A model generated the notes under the pieces. The model saw only the letters and a list, made by a program, of their open reading frames with translations, searched no databases and was not told the DNA's origin. The translations under genes and the position numbers were made by a program. 64,000 nt of DNA from Paenarthrobacter nitroguajacolicus (GTDB taxonomy: Bacteria; Actinomycetota; Actinomycetes; Actinomycetales; Micrococcaceae): positions 41,346 through 105,345 of the forward strand of contig NZ_VNFK01000018.1 in NCBI RefSeq assembly GCF_007786235.1, read 5' to 3'. This document shows positions 41,946 through 52,398 of the stretch, in pieces. Every line of letters begins with the position of its first letter. Within the stretch, counting starts at the first letter, position 1.

Positions 41946-42098
41946 GATTGTCCCCCTGAAAAGTAGAGCCCTGAACTGCAGGATACTTGTATAGTTTCCG
42001 GCTCGGCCCCGGCAGTTACACGTGGCGGTAAGTTTCTTCGCAGGGCCATCACGATAGATTCAGATCACCAAAACCCCGAGCGAAAGCGTGGCACAGCA

Positions 42099-43076
42099 AT
42101 GGTGGAAACAGGACCCGCAGCAGACTGGGCCCGTAAGCAGGTAGACCTGGGTCGGGTGCCCGTGGCAGTGCTCGGCATTGCCTCGAGCCAAGGCATCGAG
42201 GACGTTGTGGCGTTCGGGACCGACGGCGGCAGGCAAGCCACAGCCGACCACCACTTTGCGCTGTTCTCCGTCTCCAAACCGATCAGTGCCATGACCGTCA
42301 TGCGGCAGGTGGAATTGGGGAAGTTGTCGCTGGGCAATGCGTTGAGTGACGCCCTGCCGGGCTTCGGCGCAGGCCGCACGGACACGGTGACGCTGGAGCA
42401 CTTGCTGAGTCACCGCTCCGGGATTGCAGACCCGGCGCTCGACGGCGGCACGCCCCTCCGCGAGGACCTCACCTCCGCCGAACAGGCCTTCTATGCGGGT
42501 TCCCTTGTCCAGTATTGCAACATAGCCTTCGAAGGTGCTGCAGCGATGGCCGAGTGGGCTGACGGGCGCCCGTTCGAGGAGCAACTCCTGTCCTTGGCCA
42601 GCGATACCGGCGCCAGCGGCCTGACATTCAGCACCGAATGCAACCCGCACACCATCCACGGCACCGAAGCGGCCGGCCTGAACGTCAACGGCATGTACCG
42701 GAAAAAGCACCCGGGTGCCGGGTTGTTCGGTACTGCCACGGACCTACTCAACCTGGGTTCGGAGCTTCTGGGAGAGACCGGAAAGGCCGTTCGACCCGCC
42801 ACGCTGGCCGCCATGCGTCGCCCGCGGACCACTGAGGTTTCCCACATCACCACCCGGCCCAAGCCCCTCCGCCATACCGGCCTGGGGTTCCAGTTGCCCG
42901 CCAACCAGTCCGAGCTGCTGGCACAGGGAATCTACGGCCATCCCGGGTGGGCGGGAACAGAATGGTGGATGTTCCCGGAGCAGGACCGCTGCGTGGTGTT
43001 CCTGACCAATGTGCTGGACACCCCGGATCTCGGCGTGGACACCACCGAGCTGTTCAACGCCGTGGCCGTTTCCTAG
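42099..43076 (+). CDS. Serine hydrolase of the beta-lactamase/DD-peptidase (class C) family
   Basis: The 325-residue protein carries the penicillin-recognising motifs: SVSK (SxxK, in FALFSVSKPISAMTVMRQVE) for the nucleophile and general base, and YCN (YxN) in LVQYCNIAFEGA. GHPGWAGTEWW near the end is in the place of the KTG-like box, as in many esterase-type members (HxG). No signal peptide is seen, so it is probably cytoplasmic and an esterase or peptidase instead of a resistance enzyme. It ends overlapping the convergent nickel permease stop by four bases. Confidence 0.85.
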   Translation: MVETGPAADWARKQVDLGRVPVAVLGIASSQGIEDVVAFGTDGGRQATADHHFALFSVSKPISAMTVMRQVELGKLSLGNALSDALPGFGAGRTDTVTLEHLLSHRSGIADPALDGGTPLREDLTSAEQAFYAGSLVQYCNIAFEGAAAMAEWADGRPFEEQLLSLASDTGASGLTFSTECNPHTIHGTEAAGLNVNGMYRKKHPGAGLFGTATDLLNLGSELLGETGKAVRPATLAAMRRPRTTEVSHITTRPKPLRHTGLGFQLPANQSELLAQGIYGHPGWAGTEWWMFPEQDRCVVFLTNVLDTPDLGVDTTELFNAVAVS

Positions 43077-44119
43077 GAACCGGCCCTGACGCCCCGGCCA
43101 CGCCAGGCTGATACGGCCCACACGAGCACGAAGAGTCCCACCAGGATCAGCCCTGCGTCCCCAAGGTCGATCTCTCCGAGCCACGTTGTCAGAGGGTCCT
43201 CAAGCCCGAAGGCGGCGTTGATGAAGCCACCGAGGGTGATCACGGAGATGAACAGCGCCGAGACGGCCGAGATTCCAGTGATCACGGCGTTGAAGCCGAG
43301 CTTGCGCTGCGGGTTGTGGATGGCCGACTTGTACATCTTCATCATGGCCACGCCGTTGGCGGAATCGCACAGGGTCATGGCGGCGGTGAACGCGAGCGGG
43401 AGCGCCATCAGGGCGAGCGGCGAGACTCCGGCGAGTGACGCCGTCGTGGTGATGACCAGCAGCCCGATGGTGGTGGCGGTATCGAACCCGAGACCGAAAA
43501 GGAAGCCGATGACGTAGATGTTCCGCGGCCGCTCGACCTTGGACAGGGGTTTGGCGAGCAGCCGGGCAACGAAACCTTTCGCCTCAAGGTCTTCGGGTCG
43601 GACTTCGCCGCCGGCCTGGACGTTCCGGTACGCCTGCGTGGCACGAACGAACGCGGAGCCGTTGAACAGTCCCATGGTCAGCAGGAACAACCCGGACACA
43701 CCGCTGCCGATGAGGCCCAGGATCTTGTTGCCCGTGGTGCCGTCTTCCATGAACTGGCCGATCAGCGTCGCGCCTGCCACCACCAGCAAGCCGGCCAGGA
43801 TCACCACGGAGCTGTGGCCAAGGCTGAACGCAAAGCCCACGCTCACTGGATCCTTGTGCTGCGCCACGAACTTGCGCGTGGAGTTGTCGATCGCGGCGAT
43901 GTGGTCCCAGTCGTAGCTGTGCTTGATACCGGCCACATAGGCCGTGATCACCAACCCGAGCGCCAGCGGTTGAGCCGCCCCTGCGGAACCGGCCAGCAGA
44001 AGCACGACGGCGGCAACGTGCAAAGCGGCCACGGCACCAAAAGTGAACAGCAGCCGGGTCCGCAGGGATAACGTCTCCCGCTCCCGATACATGCTGGCAA
44101 ACTCGGTCAGAGCAGTCAT
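43073..44119 (-). CDS. Nickel/cobalt permease of the NiCoT (HoxN/NixA) family
   Basis: ATG 44119 overlaps the ureD stop (ATGA) and is chosen over the longer frame. The 348-residue membrane protein has eight predicted helices. Helix II carries the metal-selectivity signature HSYDWDHIAAIDNSTRK (HX4DH), and helix III HSSVVILAGL. FLFGLGFDTATTIGLLV and LPLAFTAAMTLCDSANGVAM match the other conserved NiCoT blocks. It imports nickel for urease and is the last gene of the urease operon. Confidence 0.95.
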   Translation of the reverse strand: MTALTEFASMYRERETLSLRTRLLFTFGAVAALHVAAVVLLLAGSAGAAQPLALGLVITAYVAGIKHSYDWDHIAAIDNSTRKFVAQHKDPVSVGFAFSLGHSSVVILAGLLVVAGATLIGQFMEDGTTGNKILGLIGSGVSGLFLLTMGLFNGSAFVRATQAYRNVQAGGEVRPEDLEAKGFVARLLAKPLSKVERPRNIYVIGFLFGLGFDTATTIGLLVITTTASLAGVSPLALMALPLAFTAAMTLCDSANGVAMMKMYKSAIHNPQRKLGFNAVITGISAVSALFISVITLGGFINAAFGLEDPLTTWLGEIDLGDAGLILVGLFVLVWAVSAWRGRGVRAGS

Positions 44120-45039
44120 CAGTACTTCCTCAGGTTCAAGGGCGCCTGCCCATACCAACGTTCCCGGAGAACGCCGGTGCAGGCACCCAGCAATGTGTTG
44201 AGTTCCTCAGTGCTGTTCGACAACGATCGCAGCACAAGCCCACAGGTCCCGGCAATAGTCATCGTCAAAGAAACCCCTGTATACGCGTCAAAGTCCCGGG
44301 CTACGTGGGCCAGCTCGTCAGCCAGTCCCTGGTTCACCCGCGGATCCACCACCACCAACGACCCCAGATGGCTGAAGCCCTCCATGAACCCCATACCGGT
44401 CACATCGTTGACGGGTGGGAGAATCAGGAGGTTGTCGAGCGCCAACAGCTTCGCTCCGCTTCCGTCCTCGATCCAGATCTCATTACGCAATCTCACTTCT
44501 TCGTACTTGAAGGATGCGCCGTCCGGCGACCACCCCGGAGTGACCACCTCAGCCATGACGAGGCTCGACGACGGGTGGAGACGGATGCGCGAATTCTGCC
44601 GGTAGCTGGCCTCCCGGTACGCAATCAACTGATCGGGCACCAACTCCAACCGCGAGCCCTCCCCCAGCTGGATGTTCATCCGCTGCTCAGCGAACGACCC
44701 CGGAGTCCGGTACACCTTGGTAGCCGACTGCGTGGTCAACAACAACGCGGCATTGTTTTCAACCTCCACATCAATGAGGAACAAATCCGCCCCAAGGTAC
44801 GCCCCGCCAGGATTGACCATGACGTAGCAAACCTGCCCGGACCCATCCAAGTAATGCGGCCTGAGTACCCTCAAAGCGCCCTCATGAAACTGCCGCGAAG
44901 CAACGGACCGCCCACCCCGCACACTAACGCCCAACTCCAACCGCCCCCGCACAGGCCCTTCGCCCAAGGCCAACGTGGAGCCGGGCCCCAGGTTCCCCAC
45001 AACGTCTGAGCCGAAATCGACCTGCGTCGTCGTGTTCAT
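44119..45039 (-). CDS. ureD: Urease accessory protein UreD (UreH)
   Basis: ATG 45039 gives 306 residues; the 36 extra codons upstream are Arg/Pro-rich and not conserved-looking. The sequence contains LRPHYLDGSGQVCYVMVNPG, then GAYLGADLFLIDVEVENNAA, LLTTQSATKVYRTPG and LVPDQLIAYREASYRQNSRI, the standard UreD blocks. UreD forms the platform of the UreDFG complex on apo-urease that delivers nickel. It is 136 bp after ureG, an unusually large gap for this operon, and couples by ATGA to the nickel permease. Confidence 0.95.
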   Translation of the reverse strand: MNTTTQVDFGSDVVGNLGPGSTLALGEGPVRGRLELGVSVRGGRSVASRQFHEGALRVLRPHYLDGSGQVCYVMVNPGGAYLGADLFLIDVEVENNAALLLTTQSATKVYRTPGSFAEQRMNIQLGEGSRLELVPDQLIAYREASYRQNSRIRLHPSSSLVMAEVVTPGWSPDGASFKYEEVRLRNEIWIEDGSGAKLLALDNLLILPPVNDVTGMGFMEGFSHLGSLVVVDPRVNQGLADELAHVARDFDAYTGVSLTMTIAGTCGLVLRSLSNSTEELNTLLGACTGVLRERWYGQAPLNLRKY

Positions 45040-45175
45040 ACGCGCATCTCGCGTGGTGTCGTAACCACCGAGGCGGCGGAGCCGGGGATAAGGAACTGGC
45101 CTTTTGTCGCGGCAATGCGGGTGGGGCGATCCGCGGGCGCCGCCCAAGGTGACTTAACCGCCAACTCGCATCGGT

Positions 45176-45793
45176 TCATTGGGCCAAGTCGAGCATCAGG
45201 ACGTCGCGGCGGATCCAGTTCAGGACTTCCTCCAGGCCGTCGTCCGTCTTGAGGTTGGTGAAGCAGAACGGTTTGTTGCCGCGGAATTCCTTGGAGTCCC
45301 GCTCCATGACGGAGAGGTCCGCTCCGACGTGGGGTGCCAGGTCCGTTTTGTTGATGATGAAGAGGTCGGACTTGATCATGCCTTGGCCGGCTTTGCGGGG
45401 GATCTTTTCGCCTTGGGCGACGTCGATGATGTAGATGGAGAAGTCGACGAGTTCGGGGCTGAACGTGGCGGAGAGGTTGTCGCCGCCGGATTCGACGAAG
45501 ATGACTTGCAGGTCGGCGTGCCGGGTTTTGAGTTCTTCGATGGCCGCTGTGTTCATGGAGGTGTCTTCGCGGATGGCGGTGTGGGGGCAGCCGCCGGTTT
45601 CGACGCCGATGATTCGGTCCTCGGGCAGGATGCCGTTGGCGGCCAGGATTTTGGCGTCTTCGATGGTGTAGATGTCGTTGGTGATGGCGGCCATGGAGAT
45701 GTCGCGGCTCATGTGGCGGGTGATGCGCTCCACGAGCTGGGTTTTGCCTGCTCCGACGGGTCCGCCGATGCCGATTTTGATGGGTTCAGACAT
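45176..45793 (-). CDS. ureG: Urease accessory GTPase UreG
   Basis: The 205-residue protein has the P-loop IGGPVGAGKTQLVE, the nickel-binding Cys-Pro-His (GVETGGCPHTAIREDTSMN) and the nucleotide-binding LFIINKTDLAPHVGADL. Two UreG molecules dimerise around nickel through the CPH motif and hydrolyse GTP to deliver it to urease. Length and motifs are fully canonical. It lies 15 bp after ureF. Confidence 0.98.
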   Translation of the reverse strand: MSEPIKIGIGGPVGAGKTQLVERITRHMSRDISMAAITNDIYTIEDAKILAANGILPEDRIIGVETGGCPHTAIREDTSMNTAAIEELKTRHADLQVIFVESGGDNLSATFSPELVDFSIYIIDVAQGEKIPRKAGQGMIKSDLFIINKTDLAPHVGADLSVMERDSKEFRGNKPFCFTNLKTDDGLEEVLNWIRRDVLMLDLAQ

Positions 45794-45808
45794 GTGTCCT
45801 CCTGATGG

Positions 45809-46480
45809 TTAGCTCATGAACATGCGGGCACGTTGCCGTTCGTGCCGCATTTGTGAAATTTCCAGTCCGGGGCTCACGGCCCCGAAGTCGTCCCAGCACA
45901 GCTGTGTTACATCCAGGACGGCGGCAGCAACGGCATCGTGTGCGTGGCGAAGTACCCGTTGCCCGGCGTTCTGCCCTAGCGGGATGGCGCGCACGGCGTT
46001 CTGCGTCAGCGAAGTAACCGTGGCAAACATGTAGGCGGAAAGCGCCTCGTCGAAAGGGACCTTCAGCGACCGTGCAATAACCCCAAAAGCCAGGGGCTGA
46101 TGCCCCATGGCGCCACCCTCACGAACAAGTCCCCGATAGACCTCCAACTCCCCCGACGGAAAAACCTCCCCGCCAATCTCAAGCAACCGCCCACCCATCT
46201 TCAAAGAAGCCTCCCGAACCTCCCGAGCCAACAGCTGCCCGGTAAGAACAGAATCCAACAAGCCCACATCCACCCCCTCATAAAGGAAGCGCAGAGCCAA
46301 CCCATCTGAATAGACCAACTGCTGCCCCACAAATGCGCTCAACCAAGTACCGAAAGTGACCTCATCACCCACAAGCCCCCGCTCGATATAGCTCTCAAAC
46401 CCCAAAGAATGAGCAAACGCCCCCGTAGGCAAGGCCGAGTCAGTCAACTGTTGAAGAGCCAGCTGATACGTCGCACTCAT
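45809..46480 (-). CDS. ureF: Urease accessory protein UreF
   Basis: The 223-residue all-helical protein starts LALQQLTDSALPTGAFAHSL, followed by GFESYIERGLVGDEVTFGTW, typical of UreF. It has HQPLAFGVIARSLKVPFDEA in the middle and IPLGQNAGQRVL near the end. UreF links UreD to UreG and acts as a checkpoint in GTP-dependent nickel insertion. It is preceded by a 132-bp gap after ureE that contains a strong hairpin. Confidence 0.95.
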   Translation of the reverse strand: MSATYQLALQQLTDSALPTGAFAHSLGFESYIERGLVGDEVTFGTWLSAFVGQQLVYSDGLALRFLYEGVDVGLLDSVLTGQLLAREVREASLKMGGRLLEIGGEVFPSGELEVYRGLVREGGAMGHQPLAFGVIARSLKVPFDEALSAYMFATVTSLTQNAVRAIPLGQNAGQRVLRHAHDAVAAAVLDVTQLCWDDFGAVSPGLEISQMRHERQRARMFMS

Positions 46481-46516
46481 CGAGTGCCCTCAAGGGTGAG
46501 ACGACAGCCAGCCGCG

Positions 46517-46575
46517 CCGGATTTTTGGGCCGCGGTGTGGAGGGCATCGCGAAGCGGGCACGGCCCAAAATCCGG
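46517..46575. repeat. Hairpin between ureE and ureF
   Basis: Left arm CCGGATTTTTGGGCCG (46517-46532) pairs with CGGCCCAAAATCCGG (46561-46575), with one bulged base and a 28-nt loop. It lies inside the urease operon and might attenuate or stabilise the transcript so that ureF, ureG and ureD are expressed less than the structural genes. Confidence 0.7.
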
Positions 46576-46612
46576 GGCGGCGCCCCAGCCGCCACCGGTT
46601 TCGGGCATTCGC

Positions 46613-47086
46613 CTAGTGCGAGTGCTCAGCATGGCGGAACGGCACCGGCATGACCCGCTCTTGCCTGTCGTAGGGGACGCCGACGCTCTTCAGATAGTCC
46701 TCTACGGTGTGGTCGTACTGGCAAACCATGACTTCGGCTTCATATTCGGACGCGGCATCAAAGAACTGTGCCTGCAGATGCCGGTTGCCGAGCGAATGCG
46801 CCACTACCCCCATTTCGTGGATGCTCCTGGGCGCTATCACCAGGACGTCCGTGGGCAGCACGGAGATGACAATGACGTTGTGGTCGTCTTCGGCGAGGAT
46901 GTCGCCGTCGCGGAGGTCGCCGGTGCCGCTGGGCAGGCGAATGCCGAGTTCCTTGCCGTGGTCGGTGGTGACGCGTTGGATGCGTTTGACCAGCAGGGCG
47001 CTGGGGAGCACTACTTTCTCTTTGTGGTGGCTGGCGTAGGCGTCGGGTTGTTCGTGCAGGTTGCCAAGGATTTCTTCGATAATCAT
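46613..47086 (-). CDS. ureE: Urease accessory metallochaperone UreE
   Basis: The 157-residue protein has the two UreE domains: an N-terminal peptide-binding domain (KVVLPSALLVKRIQRVTTDH, LGIRLPSGTGDLRDGD) and a C-terminal metal-binding domain (AHSLGNRHLQAQFF with the conserved metal His environment GNRH). It ends FRHAEHSH, a short His-containing tail. UreE hands nickel to the UreDFG complex. It is 6 bp after ureC. Confidence 0.95.
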   Translation of the reverse strand: MIIEEILGNLHEQPDAYASHHKEKVVLPSALLVKRIQRVTTDHGKELGIRLPSGTGDLRDGDILAEDDHNVIVISVLPTDVLVIAPRSIHEMGVVAHSLGNRHLQAQFFDAASEYEAEVMVCQYDHTVEDYLKSVGVPYDRQERVMPVPFRHAEHSH

Positions 47087-47092
47087 GGGGTC

Positions 47093-48819
<1,727 letters not shown>

Positions 48820-48823
<4 letters not shown>

Positions 48824-49188
48824 TGGTGGTCCCTTTCTGCTGCGACGCCCGGGCGGGATTCCCCGGCAACGCCAGTGCCGCCGTCGAGCTTTCCGTTGAC
48901 TGCGTTGCTCAGGCCGAACACTTCGCGCGACCCCGCGAGCTGGATCAACTGGACGGTCTTCCTGTCGCCTGGTTCGAACCTTGCGGCCGTGCCGGCGGGG
49001 ATGTCCAAGCGGCGGCCATAAGCGGCTTCGCGGTCGAATTCCAGGGCGCGGTTCGCTTCGGCAAAATGGTAGTGCGAACCGATCTGCACGGGCCGGTCGC
49101 CGTGGTTCACAACCTCGACGGCGATCGCCTCACGGCCGCTGTTGCAGGCAATTGTTCCGGGCTGGAGCCTGTATTCACCGGGGATCAT
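48820..49188 (-). CDS. ureB: Urease subunit beta
   Basis: The 122-residue protein begins MIPGEYRLQPGTIACNSGRE and has VVNHGDRPVQIGSHYHFAEA and EPGDRKTVQLIQLAGSREVF, the standard UreB sequence. It is separate from UreA, as in most soil bacteria. It starts 8 bp after ureA and overlaps ureC by four bases. Confidence 0.97.
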
Positions 49189-49196
49189 GGGGGCTC

Positions 49197-49499
49197 CTAT
49201 CGGATGGGATCGTGGACGGTGACGAGCTTGGTGCCGTCAGGGAAGGTGGCTTCGATCTGGACGTCGTGGATCATCTCCGGGACGCCTTCCATCACGTCTT
49301 CGCGGCGCAACAGGGTGGTTCCGTAGCTCATGAGCTCGGCCACGGTTTTGCCGTCACGGGCGCCTTCGATGAGCTCGTAACTGATGATCGCCACCGCTTC
49401 CGGGTAGTTCAGTTTGAGTCCCCTCCCTTGGCGCCGCCGCGCAAGATCTGCGGCCACCACGATCATGAGTTTCTCCTGCTCACGGGGCAAAAGATGCAT
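49197..49499 (-). CDS. ureA: Urease subunit gamma
   Basis: The 100-residue protein begins MHLLPREQEKLMIVVAADLA and contains LNYPEAVAIISYELIEGARD and VPEMIHDVQIEATFPDGTKL, the canonical UreA. It is the first gene of the operon ureABCEFGD-nickel permease. The 198-bp region upstream is shared with the divergent flavin reductase. No nitrogen-control site was clearly recognised there. Confidence 0.97.
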   Translation of the reverse strand: MHLLPREQEKLMIVVAADLARRRQGRGLKLNYPEAVAIISYELIEGARDGKTVAELMSYGTTLLRREDVMEGVPEMIHDVQIEATFPDGTKLVTVHDPIR

Positions 49500-49608
49500 C
49501 GATTCTCCTAGTGTCCGGGCACGGCGGTGTCAGTTGTGTCCAGAGTAGGGAGCGCAAGTTTCAGCTACGTTTCCACGGCGTCACAGGCGGGGGTCGGAAT
49601 CACCCGAA

Positions 49609-49639
49609 TTGACCTCAACTTAAGTTGAGGTCCTAGCAT
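49609..49639 (+). promoter_or_regulatory. SoxR/MerR-type promoter with operator in a 19-bp spacer
   Basis: TTGACC (49609-49614) and TAGCAT (49634-49639) are 19 bp apart, the over-long spacing that MerR-family activators correct. The spacer region holds a perfect 22-bp palindrome at 49611-49632 whose half is GACCTCAACTT, very close to SoxR boxes. It lies 59 bp before the flavin reductase start. Confidence 0.8.
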
Positions 49640-49697
49640 CAGTCAGGTGTGCGCCGGCAAAGCGGCGCCATCCAGACAACCCCACGAAGGTGCATTA

Positions 49698-50219
49698 ATG
49701 ACCTCTTCCCCATCCGTGCCATCCGCGCCCGTCGGCGAACTGTTCAGGGCCGCCTTCCGTGCCCATCCGGCGGGAGTCGCCATCGTTACGGCTTCCGGAC
49801 CAGAGGGAGCGGTGGGGCTCACGGCATCGTCGGTGGCATCAGTGGCGGTGGATCCAGCGACGCTCGCATTTTCAGTGACCGGCGGCCGCTCAGCTTCCTT
49901 CATTGCCTCCGCGCAGACAATCGTGGTGCACCTGGTGGGCGCCGATCAGCTGGACCTGGCGCGGACTTTCGCGGACCCTGCCGCCCCGCGCTTCACCCAC
50001 AGCATGGACTGGGAGCTGCTGCCCACCGGAGAGCCACTCCTCAGGGAGGCCCAGTGGGCGCTCCGCTGCGAGATCGTCCATCGGGCACCACTGGGTGGCT
50101 CGGTACTGTTGGCAGCGAAGGTCCTGGATATCCGGTCGAATCCGTCCAATTCAGCTCCGCTGGTTTACCACAACCGGGAGTTCCATACGCTTTTCCAGAG
50201 CGTCTCCGCAGTGGCTTAG
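49698..50219 (+). CDS. Flavin reductase family protein
   Basis: ATG 49698 has GAAGG seven bases before. The 173-residue protein has the HpaC-like fold: FRAHPAGVAIVTASGPEGAV, GLTASSVASVAVDPATLAFS and VHLVGADQLDLARTFADP. The GDGH-type motif is replaced by the C-terminal NSAPLVYHNREFHTLF. It reduces FMN or FAD with NAD(P)H for a partner oxygenase, or acts in redox stress. The SoxR-like promoter suggests induction by redox-cycling compounds. Its stop overlaps the convergent PLP enzyme gene. Confidence 0.88.
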   Translation: MTSSPSVPSAPVGELFRAAFRAHPAGVAIVTASGPEGAVGLTASSVASVAVDPATLAFSVTGGRSASFIASAQTIVVHLVGADQLDLARTFADPAAPRFTHSMDWELLPTGEPLLREAQWALRCEIVHRAPLGGSVLLAAKVLDIRSNPSNSAPLVYHNREFHTLFQSVSAVA

Positions 50220-51319
50220 TTGTTGCGTCCCCGGGCGGCCACGGACCACGTGTCCACCACGGACCCATCACGCACAACAGTGACTTCGTCCACCAGGTTC
50301 ATGGCCAAGCAGACGTGGTTCGGGATCACCCTGAGCCGCGTGCCCAGCGCTGGAAGCTCAGACGAGTCCGGCCAAACAACCGTGGCGTGGTGTTCGGACA
50401 ACGCCGTAACGCGGGCCTCCGGGTACTCGGGAAGCCTGGCGAATCCCGTGGCCCAATCCGGACGGTCGCTGCCCAGGATCTTGCTGCCGGCATCAACCAC
50501 CACCCGACGCACGTTTCCACCAGCTGCCTCGTGACGGCTGACCACAGTGGCGGCCACGGTCAACGCAACGTCGTCCCATGTGCACCGTTCGAGTTCCAGC
50601 TGTTGTGCATCACCGAAGACGTAGACACCGGGGCGCAGTTCCGAGGCCATGGTCTCCCCGGAGATCAGGGCAGTGGGTGTGGAACCCCCGCTGATGGTCC
50701 GCACCTCGAAGCCCGCGGACGTCAAAGCGGCAGCTGCCCGCCCAAGGGCCTCGTTTTCATTGCTGGCCGCACCGGTGGGCATGCCGGGCTTGTAGCTATG
50801 CCCCGGGAAGGTGAAGACCCCTGCCACGTTCAACCCAGCCGAGGATGCCGCGCGGGCAACGTCCACCACTTCCTCGGGAAGCACTCCGCTGCGGTGATGC
50901 CCGCTGTCCACTTCAATCAGCACCTCAACGCTTCCCGCATCCGCGCCGAGCCGGCGACCCATCGCCGTCGCGCTTTCTGCCGAATCCACGCCGACCGCGA
51001 GGCGGCACTTGGCCGCCAGCGCCCGAAGGCGTTCCGCGTGCGGGGCTTCAACCCACAATGGGTAGGCGATGAAGATGTCATTCACACCGTCCGCTGCGAA
51101 GACCTCAGCCTCGCCGATGGTGGCTACGGTGATCCCTACAGCTCCGGCTGCGAGCTGCTTGCGCGCGATCTCCAGCGTTTTATGAGTCTTCACGTGCGGA
51201 CGGAGCTGAAGCCCACGGTTCAGCATGTTCGACGCCATCCGGTCGATGTTCCGGTCAAGGATGTCAACGTCGATCAGGACGGCAGGGGTAATGACTTCGG
51301 CAGGGATCACGTGGTTCAC
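50216..51319 (-). CDS. DSD1 family PLP-dependent enzyme, D-serine dehydratase / D-threonine aldolase-like
   Basis: The 367-residue fold-type III protein has the alanine-racemase-like barrel: ITPAVLIDVDILDRNIDRMA, then LRPHVKTHKTLEIARKQLAA with the PLP lysine, VGITVATIGEAEVFA, and VEVLIEVDSGHHRSGVLPEE. The C-terminal domain has SEHHATVVWP and PNHVCLAMNLVDE, where the His-x-Cys pair would hold zinc. D-serine dehydratases carry HxC, while D-threonine aldolases usually carry HxD, so dehydratase-like chemistry is favoured. Such reactions release enamines that RidA hydrolyses, and a RidA gene is in the same operon. Confidence 0.85.
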   Translation of the reverse strand: MNHVIPAEVITPAVLIDVDILDRNIDRMASNMLNRGLQLRPHVKTHKTLEIARKQLAAGAVGITVATIGEAEVFAADGVNDIFIAYPLWVEAPHAERLRALAAKCRLAVGVDSAESATAMGRRLGADAGSVEVLIEVDSGHHRSGVLPEEVVDVARAASSAGLNVAGVFTFPGHSYKPGMPTGAASNENEALGRAAAALTSAGFEVRTISGGSTPTALISGETMASELRPGVYVFGDAQQLELERCTWDDVALTVAATVVSRHEAAGGNVRRVVVDAGSKILGSDRPDWATGFARLPEYPEARVTALSEHHATVVWPDSSELPALGTRLRVIPNHVCLAMNLVDEVTVVRDGSVVDTWSVAARGRNN

Positions 51320-51336
51320 CCTTAGACACTAACGCC

Positions 51337-52341
51337 CTACGGCGCAGACTGGCGGACACGCAGCGAGAACGCCGCCTCCGGCTGCTGCACGTCGCTGATA
51401 CTGCCCTTCGCTTCGATCCGGTTGATGAGAAGTTCGACGGCGCGCTCCGCAATTTCCGTACGACCCGGCGCCACCGTGGTCAACGACGGCGACGCGAAAC
51501 GGGCCTCATCAATGTCGTCGAACCCTGCAACGGCAACGTCGTCGGGAACTTTCTTTCCACGGACCAGAAGCTCGTGAAGCGCACCCAGGGCAAGGGCATC
51601 GTTGAGCCCGAACACCGCGTCAAAAGCCACCCCGCTGTCCAGCAGCCGGGCCGTGGCGTCAGCTCCGCCGTCGCGCCGCCAATCGCATCCGACTACCAGC
51701 GCCGGGTCGTACTCAACACCGGCGGCAGCGAGCGCAGCCTGGTATCCGCTCAGCCGCAGGCCATTACTGCCGGTCGTGTCGCCGTCGTTCGCACCAAGGA
51801 CAGCTATACGACGGCGGCCTCCGGCCAGCAGGTGCGTGGTGACGGCAGCGGCGGCACTGTGGTTTTGGATGAGGACCATGTCCAGCCGCGGGTCCTCTAC
51901 GAATTCGCCGAGGAGGACCAGGGGTTTGTTGCCGGCGGCCTCAATGATCTGCTCGGCATCGAGGGCGAGCGGGATGAACAGGAGGCCGTCGGTGAGGCTG
52001 CGGAATTGTCCTTGGAGGGCAGCTTTCTCGTGGTCTGCCTCGTTGCCGGACTGCTCCACCAACACCCGGTAGCCGCGGTCCCATGCCGCCTTCATGATGT
52101 CCGAGGCCAGCTCGGCGTAGTACGGGATGGAGAGGTCCGCCAGGACCAGACCCAGCATGCTTGTCTTGCCGGACCGGAGGCTGCGGGCCGTCAGGTTGGT
52201 CTCGTATCCGAGCTCATCGATGGCGTTCAGGACGCGTTGCTTGGTGGTTGGCCGGATGAACTCGTAATTGTTGATGACGTTGGACACCGTCTTCAACGAG
52301 ACTCCGGCCGCGCGCGCGACGTCGTTCATGGTGACGGCCAT
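51337..52341 (-). CDS. LacI family transcriptional regulator
   Basis: The 334-residue regulator starts TMNDVARAAGVSLKTVSNVI, NNYEFIRPTTKQRVLNAIDE (headpiece and hinge) and has a periplasmic-binding-like ligand domain (GLVLADLSIPYYAELASDIM, VAVAGFDDIDEARFASPSLT). It lies 57 bp after the RidA gene and 17 bp before the PLP enzyme gene on the same strand. It is probably their regulator, although LacI proteins normally sense sugars; a ligand cannot be inferred. Confidence 0.92.
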   Translation of the reverse strand: MAVTMNDVARAAGVSLKTVSNVINNYEFIRPTTKQRVLNAIDELGYETNLTARSLRSGKTSMLGLVLADLSIPYYAELASDIMKAAWDRGYRVLVEQSGNEADHEKAALQGQFRSLTDGLLFIPLALDAEQIIEAAGNKPLVLLGEFVEDPRLDMVLIQNHSAAAAVTTHLLAGGRRRIAVLGANDGDTTGSNGLRLSGYQAALAAAGVEYDPALVVGCDWRRDGGADATARLLDSGVAFDAVFGLNDALALGALHELLVRGKKVPDDVAVAGFDDIDEARFASPSLTTVAPGRTEIAERAVELLINRIEAKGSISDVQQPEAAFSLRVRQSAP

Positions 52342-52398
52342 GCAGATGCTCCTTTTGTACTGGTGGATACATCGTTGCAGATGAGGCCTGCGTGTGGG

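Noticed and set aside
41985..42002. Semi-symmetric GGAAACTATACAAGTATCC-like site (minus strand) before the ECF sigma gene as an autoregulated promoter
   Set aside because: Suggestive GGAAAC start, but there is no second copy in the window to compare and the -10 is unclear.
49649..51325. 558-residue plus-strand frame overlapping the flavin reductase and PLP enzyme
   Set aside because: It runs out of frame with the flavin reductase and antisense to the PLP enzyme, and its composition (Arg, Gly, His-rich) is not protein-like.
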